From NCBI RefSeq assembly GCF_024205745.1, contig NZ_CP073117.1:682001-746000 (forward strand): 64,000 bases of DNA, given 5' to 3'. The translations under genes were made by a program, and so were the position numbers. Of this stretch, positions 54,147-63,507 are shown piece after piece. The stretch's first letter is position 1. The number at the start of each line of letters is the position of its first letter. The stretch comes from Neisseria subflava. Lineage in GTDB: Bacteria > Pseudomonadota > Gammaproteobacteria > Burkholderiales > Neisseriaceae. The notes under the pieces are model-generated. The model made no database searches. It was not told the origin of the DNA and saw nothing but the letters and a program-made list of their open reading frames with translations.

Positions 54147-54545
54147 TTATTTAGCAGCGTCTTTCAATTTGTCGGCAGCTTCTTGAGTCGCATCGGCTGC
54201 TTTACCCATAGCGTCTTTAGCTGCGTCTTTGGCAGCATCTTTAGCATCAGAAACCGCTTCTTTAGCTTCTTCAACCGCTTTACCGGCAGCATCTTTAGCG
54301 TCAGAAACTGCTTTATCTGCAGTTGCTTTAGCATCTGCAGCAGCGTCTTTAACATCAGAAACAGCTTGCTCAGCCGCACCTTTGGCTTCAGAAGCAGCAG
54401 CATCAACAGCAGAAGCTGCATTTTCAGCAGCAGTGTTTACATCGGAAGCAACAGCAGAAGCCGCCTCTTGGGTTTCTTTTTTCGCTTCTTGTGTACACGC
54501 CGCCAAGCCGGCTACCATCATTGCAGCAATCAATAATTTTTTCAT
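54147..54545 (-). CDS. Helical-repeat lipoprotein (Ala/Lys/Asp-rich)
   Basis: The 132-residue product has signal peptide MKKLLIAAMMVAGLAACTQEA with lipobox LAAC (Cys17). The mature region is made of irregular 11-residue helical repeats of the KDAAxDAK type (SDAKDAAGKAVEEAKEAV, SDAKDAAKDAAKDAM), like LEA/apolipoprotein repeats, and is almost free of aromatic residues. Such a rod would lie along a membrane or reach through the periplasm. Meningococci have comparable small repeat lipoproteins (Ag473 type); I cannot confirm orthology. The function is unknown. It is ended by the DUS hairpin shared with the TerC gene. Confidence 0.8.
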   Translation of the reverse strand: MKKLLIAAMMVAGLAACTQEAKKETQEAASAVASDVNTAAENAASAVDAAASEAKGAAEQAVSDVKDAAADAKATADKAVSDAKDAAGKAVEEAKEAVSDAKDAAKDAAKDAMGKAADATQEAADKLKDAAK

Positions 54546-54686
54546 GTTGTATATCCTTTGGTCTAAAAAATATCTGTCAAAACTGACAGACTAAAAAATC
54601 ATAACATAATAAACGCTCAAAAAAGGGAGAATTAACGCCAAATAACAGCTGGTTTACGTTTTTTGAAAAAAATTTCAAAAAAACAG

Positions 54687-54715
54687 TTGACGAAAAGAAA
54701 CAAGCTACCTATAAT
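54687..54715 (+). promoter_or_regulatory. Sigma-70 promoter of tRNA-Lys
   Basis: TTGACG at 54687-54692 and a perfect TATAAT at 54710-54715 are separated by 17 bases. The expected start is near 54722, about six bases before the mature tRNA. Confidence 0.85.
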
Positions 54716-54727
54716 GCACAGCTTATT

Positions 54728-54803
54728 GGGTCGTTAGCTCAGTCGGTAGAGCAGCGGACTTTTAATCCGTTGGTCGAGCGTTCGAATCGCTCACGACCCA
54801 CCA
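54728..54803 (+). tRNA. tRNA-Lys (anticodon TTT)
   Basis: A 76-base cloverleaf: acceptor stem GGGTCGT/ACGACCC, D-loop AGTCGGTAGA, anticodon loop CTTTTAA with TTT, T-loop TTCGAAT, and CCA encoded at 54801-54803. A strong promoter and a hairpin terminator flank it, so it is a single-gene unit. Confidence 0.97.
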
Positions 54804-54810
54804 AATATGA

Positions 54811-54840
54811 AAACCTGCTTTGAAAAAAGCAGGTTTTTTT
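54811..54840 (+). terminator. Rho-independent terminator of tRNA-Lys
   Basis: AAACCTGCTT and AAGCAGGTTT form a stem with a short A-rich loop, followed by a T run, 7 bases after the CCA end. The remaining 260 bases to aldA are AT-rich with no gene. Confidence 0.9.
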
Positions 54841-55103
54841 ATATTCTCCATCAAGCCTTTCTTCACTCAATACCTCCATTATTATCAACATCAAGAATAT
54901 TCGAGCTTTGTCACAATGCTGTTATAGATATAACTCAAAGCATCACCAACCTCTTGAATCAATCAAACCCAACTCCCCACCCATCATCTTTTTCTAAAAA
55001 CTTCCAAATACCTACCATCAACCCACGCCAAATCCTCTTGTATGCCAGACAATTTAGGCATAGACTAAAACTACATCCAACTACAATAACAGGAGAAGGT
55101 TTG

Positions 55104-56546
55104 ATGAAACAACTGTCTATGTATATCAACGGCCGCTTTGAAACCGACTTTAACGGCACATGGCGTGATGTATTGAATCCGGCAACCGAAGAAGTCATCG
55201 CGCGTGAGCCTAAAGGTGGAAAAGCCGATGTTGATCGTGCCGTTGCCGCAGCCAGAGATGCACAAACTACATGGGAGCGTTTGCCTGCCGTTGAACGCGG
55301 CGCATACCTGCGCAAAATTGCCCAAGGCATCCGCGAACGCGCCGACGAGCTGACAGATACCATTGTCGCCGAAGGCGGCAAAACCAAAGATTTGGCACGC
55401 ATAGAAGTCATGTTCACTGCCGATTATCTCGACTATCAAGCAGAATGGGCGCGCCGTTATGAAGGCGAAATCATCCAAAGCGACCGTCCGCGCGAAAACA
55501 TTTTATTGTTCAAACGTCCTTTGGGCGTGATCGCCGGCATTTTGCCGTGGAACTTCCCATTCTTCCTGATTGCCCGCAAAATGGGCCCGGCTTTGGTAAC
55601 AGGCAATACCATCGTCGTCAAACCAAGCAGCGTTACCCCAATTAACTGCCACATCTTTGCTGAAATCGTCCATGCCTCAGGCTTACCGGCCGGCGTATTC
55701 AACGTCGTTAACGGCCCGGGCGCAGAAATCGGCAATGCCTTGGCATCGCATCCACAAGTCGATATGGTCAGCCTGACCGGTTCTGTCGATGCCGGCCGCC
55801 AAGTGATGGAAGCCGCCGCCGCCAACATCACCAAAGTCTCACTGGAACTGGGTGGCAAAGCCCCTGCCATCGTTCTGAAAGATGCCGACTTGGATCTGGC
55901 CGTCAAATCCATCTTGGCTTCACGCGTGGGCAATACCGGCCAAATCTGTAACTGCGCCGAACGCGTGTATGTCCACAACAGCCTGAAAGACGCGTTTATC
56001 GAAAAAATGACCGCCGCCATGAAAGGCGTGCGCTACGGCAACCCGGCCGAAGCCGAAGCAGGCGCGCTGGAAATGGGTCCGCTGATTGAAGAGCGCGCTG
56101 TCAAAGCCGTTGCCGAAAAAGTGGAACGCGCCGTCAAACAAGGTGCGACACTGGTCTGCGGCGGCAAACGCGCCGAAGGACGCGGCTATTTCTTCGAACC
56201 GACCCTGCTGACCGATACCGACAACAGCATGGACATCATGAAGGAAGAAACCTTCGGCCCCGTCCTGCCGGTTGCCGCTTTCGATACGCTCGATCAAGTC
56301 ATCGCTTTGGCAAACGACAGCGAATTCGGCCTGACCAGCTCCGTCTATACCACCAATCTGAATGAAGCGTTTTATGTAACCCGCCGCCTGCGTTTCGGCG
56401 AAACCTACATCAACCGCGAAAACTTCGAAGCCATGCAGGGCTTCCATGCCGGTTGGAAAAAATCAGGTATCGGCGGCGCGGACGGTAAACACGGTTTGGA
56501 AGAATATCTGCAAACCCAAGTTGTTTATTTAGAAACCGATATCTAA
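55104..56546 (+). CDS. aldA: Aldehyde dehydrogenase, AldA type (lactaldehyde/glycolaldehyde)
   Basis: MKQLSMYINGRFETDF at 55104, with AGGAGAAGG upstream, gives 480 residues; the longer open frame has no coding character before this. The NAD-dependent enzyme has PWNFPFFLIARKMGPAL, the cofactor region SLTGSVDAGRQV, catalytic Glu in LELGGKAPAIV and the catalytic Cys in GNTGQICNCAERVYV. The C-terminal block FEAMQGFHAGWKKSGIGGADG is nearly that of E. coli AldA, which oxidises lactaldehyde and glycolaldehyde. No fucose or glycol pathway genes adjoin it, so the true substrate is open. Confidence 0.9.
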   Translation: MKQLSMYINGRFETDFNGTWRDVLNPATEEVIAREPKGGKADVDRAVAAARDAQTTWERLPAVERGAYLRKIAQGIRERADELTDTIVAEGGKTKDLARIEVMFTADYLDYQAEWARRYEGEIIQSDRPRENILLFKRPLGVIAGILPWNFPFFLIARKMGPALVTGNTIVVKPSSVTPINCHIFAEIVHASGLPAGVFNVVNGPGAEIGNALASHPQVDMVSLTGSVDAGRQVMEAAAANITKVSLELGGKAPAIVLKDADLDLAVKSILASRVGNTGQICNCAERVYVHNSLKDAFIEKMTAAMKGVRYGNPAEAEAGALEMGPLIEERAVKAVAEKVERAVKQGATLVCGGKRAEGRGYFFEPTLLTDTDNSMDIMKEETFGPVLPVAAFDTLDQVIALANDSEFGLTSSVYTTNLNEAFYVTRRLRFGETYINRENFEAMQGFHAGWKKSGIGGADGKHGLEEYLQTQVVYLETDI

Positions 56547-56574
56547 CTGCCGATACGGCCCTTCATGAAACAAA

Positions 56575-56615
56575 AGGCCGTCTGAAACCGATTTTTCAGG
56601 TTTCAGACGGCCTTT
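56575..56615 (+). terminator. DUS hairpin after aldA
   Basis: The AG-DUS arms are extended by AAACC/GGTTT pairing and followed by TTTC, 29 bases after the stop. Confidence 0.82.
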
Positions 56616-56725
56616 CTGCCTTTATAGAAAAAAACACCGACATCGCGTAAAATAGAGCCAATTTTTCACTTTATTCAGGCCGTCTGCAAACTCCGGCAGC
56701 CTGACTCATTTTTCCGGAAAACACC

Positions 56726-58237
56726 ATGAGCGAACAAAACAATCCGCAAATCGAGCCGCAGTTGGACGAAAACCAAATCATCGCCCTGCGCCGCGAGAAA
56801 CTGCACAACATCCGCAAAGAACGCAACGCCTACCCTAACGATTTCAAACGCGACAGCTTTGCCGCCGACCTGCATACCCAATACGGTGAAATCAGCAAAG
56901 AAGAACTCGACCCGCAAGGCATTCCCGTCAAAGTGGCCGGCCGCATGATGCTCAAACGTCAAATGGGCAAAGCCAGCTTCGCCACCATTCAAGACGTTAC
57001 CGGTCAAATCCAGCTTTATCTGAACAACAAAGGCGTGAGCCAAGAAGTTTTGGATGATTTCAACCATTGGGACTTGGGCGACATCATCGGCGCGGAAGGT
57101 ACTTTGTTCAAAACCAACCACGGTGAATTGACCGTGCGCGTGTCCAACATCCGTCTGTTGTCCAAATCCCTGCGCCCTCTGCCGGACAAACACAAAGGTT
57201 TGAGCGATCAGGAAACCAAATACCGTCAACGCTACGTTGATTTGATTGCCAACGAAGAATCGCGCAATACCTTCATCAAACGCAGCCAAATCATCCAATC
57301 CGTACGCAATTTCATGGTCAACGAGCATTATTTGGAAGTTGAAACCCCAATGATGCACCCGATTCCGGGCGGTGCGACAGCAAAACCATTCGTTACCCAC
57401 CACAACGCTTTGGATATCCCGCTCTACCTGCGCATTGCGCCCGAGCTGTATCTGAAACGCTTGGTTGTCGGCGGTTTGGAACGCGTGTTTGAAATCAACC
57501 GCAGCTTCCGTAACGAAGGCATGTCCGTACGCCACAACCCTGAATTCACCATGATCGAATTCTACGAAGCTTTCTCCGACTACGAACGCATGATGCAAAT
57601 GGCGGAAGACATCATCCGCAACGCTTCCCGCGCGGTAAACGGCACGGCAAAAATCAACTACAACGGCAAAGAAGTCGATTTGGAAAGCCCGTTTGAACGC
57701 CTGACCATTCTCGGTGCCATCAAGAAATACAATCCGCACTACACCGATGAGCAGTTGAACGATGAAGAATGGCTGAAAAAAGAAATCGTCAAACACGGCG
57801 AAAGCCTGCCTCCTTCTCCGGGCATCGGCAGCCTGCAGCTTGCCTTGTTTGAAGGTTGCGCCGAGGGCAAACTGTGGAACCCGACTTTCATCATCGACTA
57901 CCCTGTCGAAGTGTCGCCATTGGCACGCGCATCCGACAGCAAACCGGGTTTGACCGAACGCTTCGAGCTTTTCGTTGTCGGCCGCGAATTGGCAAACGGC
58001 TACTCTGAGTTGAACGATCCGGAAGACCAAGCCGAACGCTTCAAAGCGCAAGTGGCCCAAAAAGACGCCGGCGACGACGAAGCCATGCACTACGATGCCG
58101 ACTACATCCGTGCAATGGAATTCGGCCTGCCGCCGACCGGCGGCTGCGGCATTGGCATCGACCGCTTGGTCATGTTGCTGACCGATTCGCAAACCATCCG
58201 CGACGTGATTCTGTTCCCGCAAATGCGTCCCGAATAA
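56726..58237 (+). CDS. lysS: Lysyl-tRNA synthetase (class II)
   Basis: LysS charges tRNA-Lys. The 503-residue class II enzyme has an OB-fold anticodon domain (about residues 60-170: [26 protein letters not shown]), motif 1 in [18 protein letters not shown], motif 2 in [26 protein letters not shown] and motif 3 in [20 protein letters not shown]. The length is typical. DUS hairpins lie on both sides. Its proximity to tRNA-Lys, about 1.9 kb upstream, is probably coincidental. Confidence 0.97.
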   Translation: MSEQNNPQIEPQLDENQIIALRREKLHNIRKERNAYPNDFKRDSFAADLHTQYGEISKEELDPQGIPVKVAGRMMLKRQMGKASFATIQDVTGQIQLYLNNKGVSQEVLDDFNHWDLGDIIGAEGTLFKTNHGELTVRVSNIRLLSKSLRPLPDKHKGLSDQETKYRQRYVDLIANEESRNTFIKRSQIIQSVRNFMVNEHYLEVETPMMHPIPGGATAKPFVTHHNALDIPLYLRIAPELYLKRLVVGGLERVFEINRSFRNEGMSVRHNPEFTMIEFYEAFSDYERMMQMAEDIIRNASRAVNGTAKINYNGKEVDLESPFERLTILGAIKKYNPHYTDEQLNDEEWLKKEIVKHGESLPPSPGIGSLQLALFEGCAEGKLWNPTFIIDYPVEVSPLARASDSKPGLTERFELFVVGRELANGYSELNDPEDQAERFKAQVAQKDAGDDEAMHYDADYIRAMEFGLPPTGGCGIGIDRLVMLLTDSQTIRDVILFPQMRPE

Positions 58238-58255
58238 CGCATTGAAATAAAATCA

Positions 58256-58297
58256 AGGCCGTCTGAAAACAAGACTCTGTTTTCAGACGGCCTTTTT
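58256..58297 (+). terminator. DUS hairpin after lysS
   Basis: The DUS arms are extended by AAAAC/GTTTT pairing, with T5 following, 19 bases past the stop. The next 200 bases to the AgcS gene are AT-rich and probably hold its promoter (an extended -10, TGCTAGAAT, at 58425-58433). Confidence 0.85.
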
Positions 58298-58499
58298 GTT
58301 CAAATATGTAAACCGGGAAAATTAAAATCGATAAATCCTTTACATCATAATAATAAAATTACATGATAATCAAAAAGATAATATAAAAAAGAATATGTAA
58401 ACGTTTTTCAGTTTGTTGACAGTCTGCTAGAATACATCCAGTTACAGACAGCCTTCACACACAGGCCGTCTGAAAATGCAGAAACTCTGAAAGGTTTGT

Positions 58500-59924
58500 A
58501 TGGATCAATTTTTCGAACAGCTTCACGGCTGGGTAAACGCCATCAACGACCCAATGTGGTCGGGGTTGGTATATATGCTTTTAGGCGCAGGCCTCTTTTT
58601 CACCGTTACTACCGGTTTTGTACAATTCCGCCTCTTCGGTCGCAGTATCAAAGAAATGTTGGGCGGCCGCAAACAAGGTGATGATCCGCACGGAATCACA
58701 CCGTTCCAAGCATTTGTTACCGGCTTGGCCAGCCGCGTAGGCGTGGGCAACATCGCCGGCGTGGCGATTGCCATCAAACTTGGCGGACCGGGCGCGGTGT
58801 TCTGGATGTGGGTAACCGCCTTAATCGGCATGAGTTCGGCGTTTGTCGAATCTTCACTGGCCCAACTGTTCAAAATCCGCGACTACGACAACCACCACTT
58901 CCGCGGCGGCCCCGCCTACTACATCACTCAAGGCTTGGGACAAAAATGGCTGGGCGTTTTGTTCGCCCTGAGCCTGATTTTCTGTTTCGGCTTTGTATTT
59001 GAAGCTGTACAGACCAATACCATCGCCGATACCACCAAAGCGGCATGGGGCTGGGATCAACACTATGTCGGCGTCGCCCTGGTCATTCTGACCGCCCCGA
59101 TTATCTTCGGCGGTATCCGCCGCGTATCCAAAGCCGCGGAAATCATCGTTCCGCTGATGGCAGTTTTATATCTCGTCATAGCACTCTTCATCATTGCTAC
59201 CAATATTTCCCTGATTCCTGACGTGTTCGGTCAGATTTTCTCCAACGCGTTCAACTTCGATTCGGCTGCAGGCGGTTTCCTCGGCGGTCTGATTTCGACC
59301 ACCATGATGCAGGGTATCAAACGCGGTCTGTATTCCAATGAGGCGGGTATGGGTTCCGCGCCAAACGCCGCAGCCGCAGCCGAAGTGAAACACCCCGTCT
59401 CCCAAGGCATGATTCAAATGCTGGGCGTTTTCGTCGATACCATCATCGTCTGCTCATGCACCGCCTTTATCGTCTTGACCTATCAACAGCCTTACGGCGA
59501 CCTGAGCGGTGCAGCGCTGACCCAAGCGGCAATCGTCAGCCAGGTAGGCGAATGGGGCGCGGGCTTCCTTGCCGTCATCCTGTTTATGTTTGCCTTTTCA
59601 ACCGTTATCGGTAACTATGCCTATGCCGAGTCCAACGTCCAATTCATCAAGAGCCATTGGCTGGTTACCGCCGTTTTCCGTATGCTGGTTTTGGCATGGG
59701 TCTACTTCGGTGCAGTTGCCAACGTACCCTTGGTATGGGATATGGCAGACATGGCAATGGGCATCATGGCATGGATTAACCTCGTCGCCATCCTGCTCCT
59801 GTCCCCACTTGCCTTCCTGCTGTTGAAAGACTACACAGCCAAACTAAAAATGGGCAAAGCCCCAGAGTTCAAACTCTCCGAACACCCTGGCTTGAAACGC
59901 AAAATCAAATCCGATATCTGGTAA
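58500..59924 (+). CDS. Alanine/glycine:cation symporter (AgcS family), second copy
   Basis: The 474-residue protein has about ten to eleven membrane helices and the family blocks GLASRVGVGNIAGVAIAIKLGG, PGAVFWMWVTALIGMSSAFVE and GLYSNEAGMGSAPNAAAAAEVKHPVSQGM. It shares these signatures with the protein at 45222-46613 but differs through most of its length, so it is a paralogue rather than a recent duplicate. It probably imports alanine, glycine or a related amino acid with Na+. A single DUS and AAAGG precede ATG 58500. Confidence 0.92.
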   Translation: MDQFFEQLHGWVNAINDPMWSGLVYMLLGAGLFFTVTTGFVQFRLFGRSIKEMLGGRKQGDDPHGITPFQAFVTGLASRVGVGNIAGVAIAIKLGGPGAVFWMWVTALIGMSSAFVESSLAQLFKIRDYDNHHFRGGPAYYITQGLGQKWLGVLFALSLIFCFGFVFEAVQTNTIADTTKAAWGWDQHYVGVALVILTAPIIFGGIRRVSKAAEIIVPLMAVLYLVIALFIIATNISLIPDVFGQIFSNAFNFDSAAGGFLGGLISTTMMQGIKRGLYSNEAGMGSAPNAAAAAEVKHPVSQGMIQMLGVFVDTIIVCSCTAFIVLTYQQPYGDLSGAALTQAAIVSQVGEWGAGFLAVILFMFAFSTVIGNYAYAESNVQFIKSHWLVTAVFRMLVLAWVYFGAVANVPLVWDMADMAMGIMAWINLVAILLLSPLAFLLLKDYTAKLKMGKAPEFKLSEHPGLKRKIKSDIW

Positions 59925-59930
59925 CACCAA

Positions 59931-59960
59931 AGGCCGTCTGAAATTTCAGACGGCCTTTTT
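59931..59960. terminator. DUS hairpin after the second AgcS gene
   Basis: The DUS stem has a 3-base loop with T5 following, and lies 19 bases from the 3' end of the convergent tracrRNA. Confidence 0.82.
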
Positions 59961-59978
59961 AATCCCTGCCATTGAGAC

Positions 59979-60085
59979 AAAACGATGCCCCTTAAAGCAG
60001 AAGCCTTAAGGGGCAGAGCGTTGCGGCACATCTTTTCAGACGGCCTTATTGTAGCAACGTTTCTCATTTCGCAGTGCAACAATAT
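59979..60085 (-). ncRNA. tracrRNA of the type II-C CRISPR-Cas9 system
   Basis: Read on the minus strand, the RNA starts near 60085 with an anti-repeat (60083-60048, GTTGCACTGCGAAATGAGAA then CGTTGCTACAAT). It continues through AATAAGGCCGTCTGAAAAGA and GTGCCGCAACGCTC, and ends in the hairpin GCCCCTTAAGG/CTTTAAGGGGC followed by TTTT. Order and sequence match the tracrRNA known for N. meningitidis Cas9. A DUS lies in its central part. It pairs with the crRNA repeat, allows RNase III processing or direct loading, and guides Cas9. It is divergent from cas9. Confidence 0.93.
60048..60083 (-). repeat. CRISPR anti-repeat (36 bases) within tracrRNA
   Basis: The plus strand reads as a degenerate copy of the 36-base neisserial CRISPR repeat, keeping TTTCTCATTTCGCAGTGC and the outer ATTGTAGC/ACAAT. 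It is single, without spacers, so it is an anti-repeat and not an array. Confidence 0.88.
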
Positions 60086-60091
60086 GGACAG

Positions 60092-60120
60092 ATTCTAATT
60101 CCAAATCGGCACCCAGTCAA
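60092..60120 (-). promoter_or_regulatory. Sigma-70 promoter of tracrRNA
   Basis: On the minus strand TTGACT (60120-60115) and TAGAAT (60097-60092) are separated by exactly 17 bases. Transcription should start near 60085, just before the anti-repeat. Confidence 0.8.
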
Positions 60121-60193
60121 GCATTTCATTTGCATGGAAATACTTACCTAGGATATATTTATACTTACTAAACATCACATTACGGAGAAACTG

Positions 60194-63100
60194 ATGGCTG
60201 TATTCAAACCCAATCCAATCAACTACATCCTCGGCCTCGATATCGGCATCGCATCCGTCGGCTGGGCGATGGTAGAAATTGACGAAGAAGAAAACCCCAT
60301 CCGCCTGATTGATTTGGGCGTGCGCGTATTTGAGCGTGCAGAAGTACCGAAAACAGGCGACTCTCTCGCAGCGGCAAGACGCTTGGCTCGCAGTGTTCGC
60401 CTCCTGACCCGCCGTCGCGCCCACCGCCTGCTTCGAGCCCGCCGCCTATTGAAACGCGAAGGCGTATTACAAGCCGCCGATTTTGATGAAAACGGCTTAA
60501 TCAAATCCTTACCGAATACACCATGGCAACTTCGCACAGCCGCATTAGACCGCAAACTAACGCCTTTAGAGTGGTCGGCAGTCTTACTACATTTAATCAA
60601 ACACCGCGGCTATTTGTCACAAAGAAAAAACGAGGGTGAAACTGCCGATAAGGAACTTGGCGCTTTGCTTAAAGGCGTAGCTGACAATGCCCATGCCTTA
60701 CAGACAGGCGATTTCCGTACTCCGGCCGAATTGGCTTTAAATAAATTTGAGAAAGAAAGCGGCCATATCCGCAACCAGCACGGCGATTATTCGCATACGT
60801 TCAGCCGCAAAGATTTGCAGGCAGAGCTGAATGTACTGTTTAAAAAACAAAAAGAATTCGGCAATCCGCATATTTCAGACAGCCTTAAAGAAGGTATTGA
60901 AACCCTGCTGATGGCGCAACGCCCTGCCCTGTCCGGCGATGCTGTTCAAAAAATGTTGGGGTATTGCACCTTTGAGCCGACAGAGCCGAAAGCCGCTAAA
61001 AACACCTACATCGCCGAACGTTTCATCTGGCTGACCAAGCTGAACAACCTGCGTATTTTAGAGCAAGGCAGCGAGCGGCCATTGACCGATACCGAACGCG
61101 CCACGCTTATGGACGAGCCATACAGAAAATCCAAACTGACTTACGCACAAGCCCGTAAACTTTTGGATCTAGACGATACCGCCTTTTTCAAAGGCTTGCG
61201 CTATGGTAAAGACAATGCCGAAGCCTCAACATTGATGGAAATGAAGGCCTACCATGCCATCAGCCGTGCGTTGGAAAAAGAAGGATTGAAAGACAAAAAA
61301 TCCCCATTAAACCTTTCTCCCGAATTACAAGACGAAATCGGTACGGCATTCTCCCTGTTCAAAACCGATGAAGACATTACAGGCCGTCTGAAAGACCGTG
61401 TACAGCCCGAAATCTTAGAAGCGCTGTTGAAACACATCAGCTTCGATAAGTTCGTCCAAATTTCCTTGAAAGCGTTGCGCCGAATTGTGCCTCTAATGGA
61501 GCAAGGCAAACGTTACGATGAAGCCTGCGCCGAAATCTACGGAGACCATTACGGCAAGAAGAATACAGAAGAAGAGATTTATCTGCCGCCGATTCCAGCC
61601 GACGAAATCCGCAACCCCGTCGTCTTACGCGCCTTATCTCAAGCACGGAAAGTTATTAACGCCGTTGTGCGCCGTTACGGCTCCCCTGCACGTATTCATA
61701 TTGAAACGGCAAGGGAAGTAGGAAAATCGTTTAAAGACCGCAAAGAAATCGAAAAACGCCAAGAAGAAAATCGTAAAGACCGGGAAAAAGCCGCCGCCAA
61801 ATTCCGAGAGTATTTCCCCAATTTTGTCGGCGAACCCAAATCCAAAGATATTCTGAAACTGCGCCTGTACGAGCAACAACACGGCAAATGCCTGTATTCG
61901 GGCAAAGAAATCAACTTAGGCCGTCTGAACGAAGAAGGTTATGTCGAAATCGACCATGCCCTGCCGTTCTCGCGCACATGGGACGACAGTTTCAACAATA
62001 AAGTGCTGGTATTAGGCAGCGAAAACCAAAATAAAGGCAACCAAACTCCTTACGAATACTTCAACGGCAAAGACAACAGCCGCGAATGGCAGGAATTTAA
62101 AGCGCGTGTCGAGACCAGCCGTTTCCCACGCAGTAAAAAACAACGGATTCTGCTGCAAAAATTCGATGAAGATGGCTTTAAAGAACGCAATCTGAACGAT
62201 ACGCGCTACGTCAACCGTTTCCTGTGTCAATTCGTTGCCGACCGTATGCGGCTGACAGGTAAAGGGAAAAGACGTGTCTTTGCATCCAACGGGCAAATTA
62301 CCAATCTGTTGCGCGGCTTTTGGGGATTACGCAAAGTGCGTACGGAAAACGACCGCCATCACGCCTTGGACGCCGTCGTCGTTGCCTGCTCGACCGTTGC
62401 CATGCAGCAGAAAATTACCCGTTTTGTACGCTATAAAGAGATGAACGCGTTTGACGGTAAAACCATAGATAAAGAAACAGGAGAAGTGCTACATCAAAAA
62501 ACACACTTCCCGCAACCTTGGGAATTTTTCGCACAAGAAGTCATGATTCGCGTCTTCGGCAAATCGGACGGCAAACCCGAATTTGAAGAAGCGGATACCT
62601 CCGAAAAACTGCGTACCCTGCTCGCAGAAAAATTATCTTCTCGCCCAGAAGCCGTACACGAATACGTTACGCCACTGTTTGTTTCACGCGCGCCCAATCG
62701 GAAGATGAGCGGGCAAGGCCATATGGAGACTGTCAAATCCGCCAAACGACTGGACGAAGGCATCAGCGTGTTGCGCGTACCGCTGACACAGTTAAAACTG
62801 AAAGACTTGGAAAAAATGGTCAATCGGGAGCGCGAACCTAAGCTATACGAAGGACTGAAAGCATGTTTGGAAGCACATAAAGACGATCCTGCCAAAGCCT
62901 TTGCCGAGCCGTTTTACAAATACGATAAAGCAGGCAACCGCACCCAACAAGTAAAAGCCGTACGCGTAGAGCAAGTACAGAAAACCGGCGTATGGGTGCG
63001 CAACCATAACGGCATTGCCGACAACGCAACCATGGTGCGCGTAGATGTGTTTGAGAAAGGCGGCAAGTATTATCTGGTTCCGATTTACAGTTGGCAGGTA

Positions 63101-63442
63101 GCGAAAGGGATTTTGCCGGATAGAGCTGTTATCGCTTTTAAAGATGAAGAAGATTGGCAACTTATTGATGATAGTTTTAACTTTAAATTTTCATTACATC
63201 CTAATGATTTAATTGAAGTAATAACAAAAAAAGCTAGAATATTTGGTTACTTTGCCAGCTGCCATCGAGGCACAGGTAATATTAATATACGCATTCATGA
63301 TCTTGATCATAAAATTGGCAAAAATGGAATACTGGAAGGTATCGGTGTCAAAACCGCCCTTTCATTCCAAAAATACCAAATCGACGAACTGGGCAAAGAA
63401 ATCAGACCATGCCGTCTGAAAAAACGCCCACCTGTCCGTTAA
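60194..63442 (+). CDS. cas9: CRISPR-associated endonuclease Cas9, type II-C (NmeCas9-like)
   Basis: Cas9 cuts DNA guided by crRNA and tracrRNA. The 1082-residue length equals Nme1Cas9. Asp16 of RuvC ([13 protein letters not shown]) and His588 of HNH ([11 protein letters not shown]) are present; an arginine-rich bridge helix ([20 protein letters not shown]) follows RuvC-I. RuvC-III has [12 protein letters not shown]. In the PAM-interacting domain, His1024, Thr1027 and Asn1029 (CHRGTGN) match the residues that read N4GATT in Nme1Cas9, so the same PAM is predicted. From about codon 975 to 1050 codon use turns AT-rich, a mosaic sign. GGAG lies 6 bases upstream of ATG 60194. The gene contains at least three DUS. 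Confidence 0.97.
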   Translation: MAVFKPNPINYILGLDIGIASVGWAMVEIDEEENPIRLIDLGVRVFERAEVPKTGDSLAAARRLARSVRLLTRRRAHRLLRARRLLKREGVLQAADFDENGLIKSLPNTPWQLRTAALDRKLTPLEWSAVLLHLIKHRGYLSQRKNEGETADKELGALLKGVADNAHALQTGDFRTPAELALNKFEKESGHIRNQHGDYSHTFSRKDLQAELNVLFKKQKEFGNPHISDSLKEGIETLLMAQRPALSGDAVQKMLGYCTFEPTEPKAAKNTYIAERFIWLTKLNNLRILEQGSERPLTDTERATLMDEPYRKSKLTYAQARKLLDLDDTAFFKGLRYGKDNAEASTLMEMKAYHAISRALEKEGLKDKKSPLNLSPELQDEIGTAFSLFKTDEDITGRLKDRVQPEILEALLKHISFDKFVQISLKALRRIVPLMEQGKRYDEACAEIYGDHYGKKNTEEEIYLPPIPADEIRNPVVLRALSQARKVINAVVRRYGSPARIHIETAREVGKSFKDRKEIEKRQEENRKDREKAAAKFREYFPNFVGEPKSKDILKLRLYEQQHGKCLYSGKEINLGRLNEEGYVEIDHALPFSRTWDDSFNNKVLVLGSENQNKGNQTPYEYFNGKDNSREWQEFKARVETSRFPRSKKQRILLQKFDEDGFKERNLNDTRYVNRFLCQFVADRMRLTGKGKRRVFASNGQITNLLRGFWGLRKVRTENDRHHALDAVVVACSTVAMQQKITRFVRYKEMNAFDGKTIDKETGEVLHQKTHFPQPWEFFAQEVMIRVFGKSDGKPEFEEADTSEKLRTLLAEKLSSRPEAVHEYVTPLFVSRAPNRKMSGQGHMETVKSAKRLDEGISVLRVPLTQLKLKDLEKMVNREREPKLYEGLKACLEAHKDDPAKAFAEPFYKYDKAGNRTQQVKAVRVEQVQKTGVWVRNHNGIADNATMVRVDVFEKGGKYYLVPIYSWQVAKGILPDRAVIAFKDEEDWQLIDDSFNFKFSLHPNDLIEVITKKARIFGYFASCHRGTGNINIRIHDLDHKIGKNGILEGIGVKTALSFQKYQIDELGKEIRPCRLKKRPPVR

Positions 63443-63450
63443 ATTAATCT

Positions 63451-63487
63451 ATCCCTGTTTCAGACGGCCTGAAGCAGGGATTTTTTA
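63451..63487 (+). terminator. Hairpin with DUS core between cas9 and cas1
   Basis: ATCCCTG/CAGGGAT arms extended by TTTCAG/CTGAA enclose the DUS core and are followed by T6. It should end most cas9 transcripts, and cas1 may depend on read-through or its own promoter. Confidence 0.75.
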
Positions 63488-63507
63488 TATCAAAATAAGG
63501 GGAAAAC

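Noticed and set aside
54728-54803. tRNA-Lys as an integration site of a mobile island
   Set aside because: No integrase gene and no repeat of the tRNA 3' end was seen in the following kilobases.
56675-58222. 515-codon minus-strand open frame
   Set aside because: It is an exact shadow of lysS, with no domain pattern or ribosome site.
58416-58433. TTGACA plus TAGAAT as a promoter for the AgcS gene
   Set aside because: The hexamers are only six bases apart. The TAGAAT can act only as an extended -10 with a different, weak -35.
60048-60083. CRISPR array
   Set aside because: Only one degenerate repeat copy, with no spacers, and it lies within tracrRNA. The array is expected beyond cas2, outside the window.
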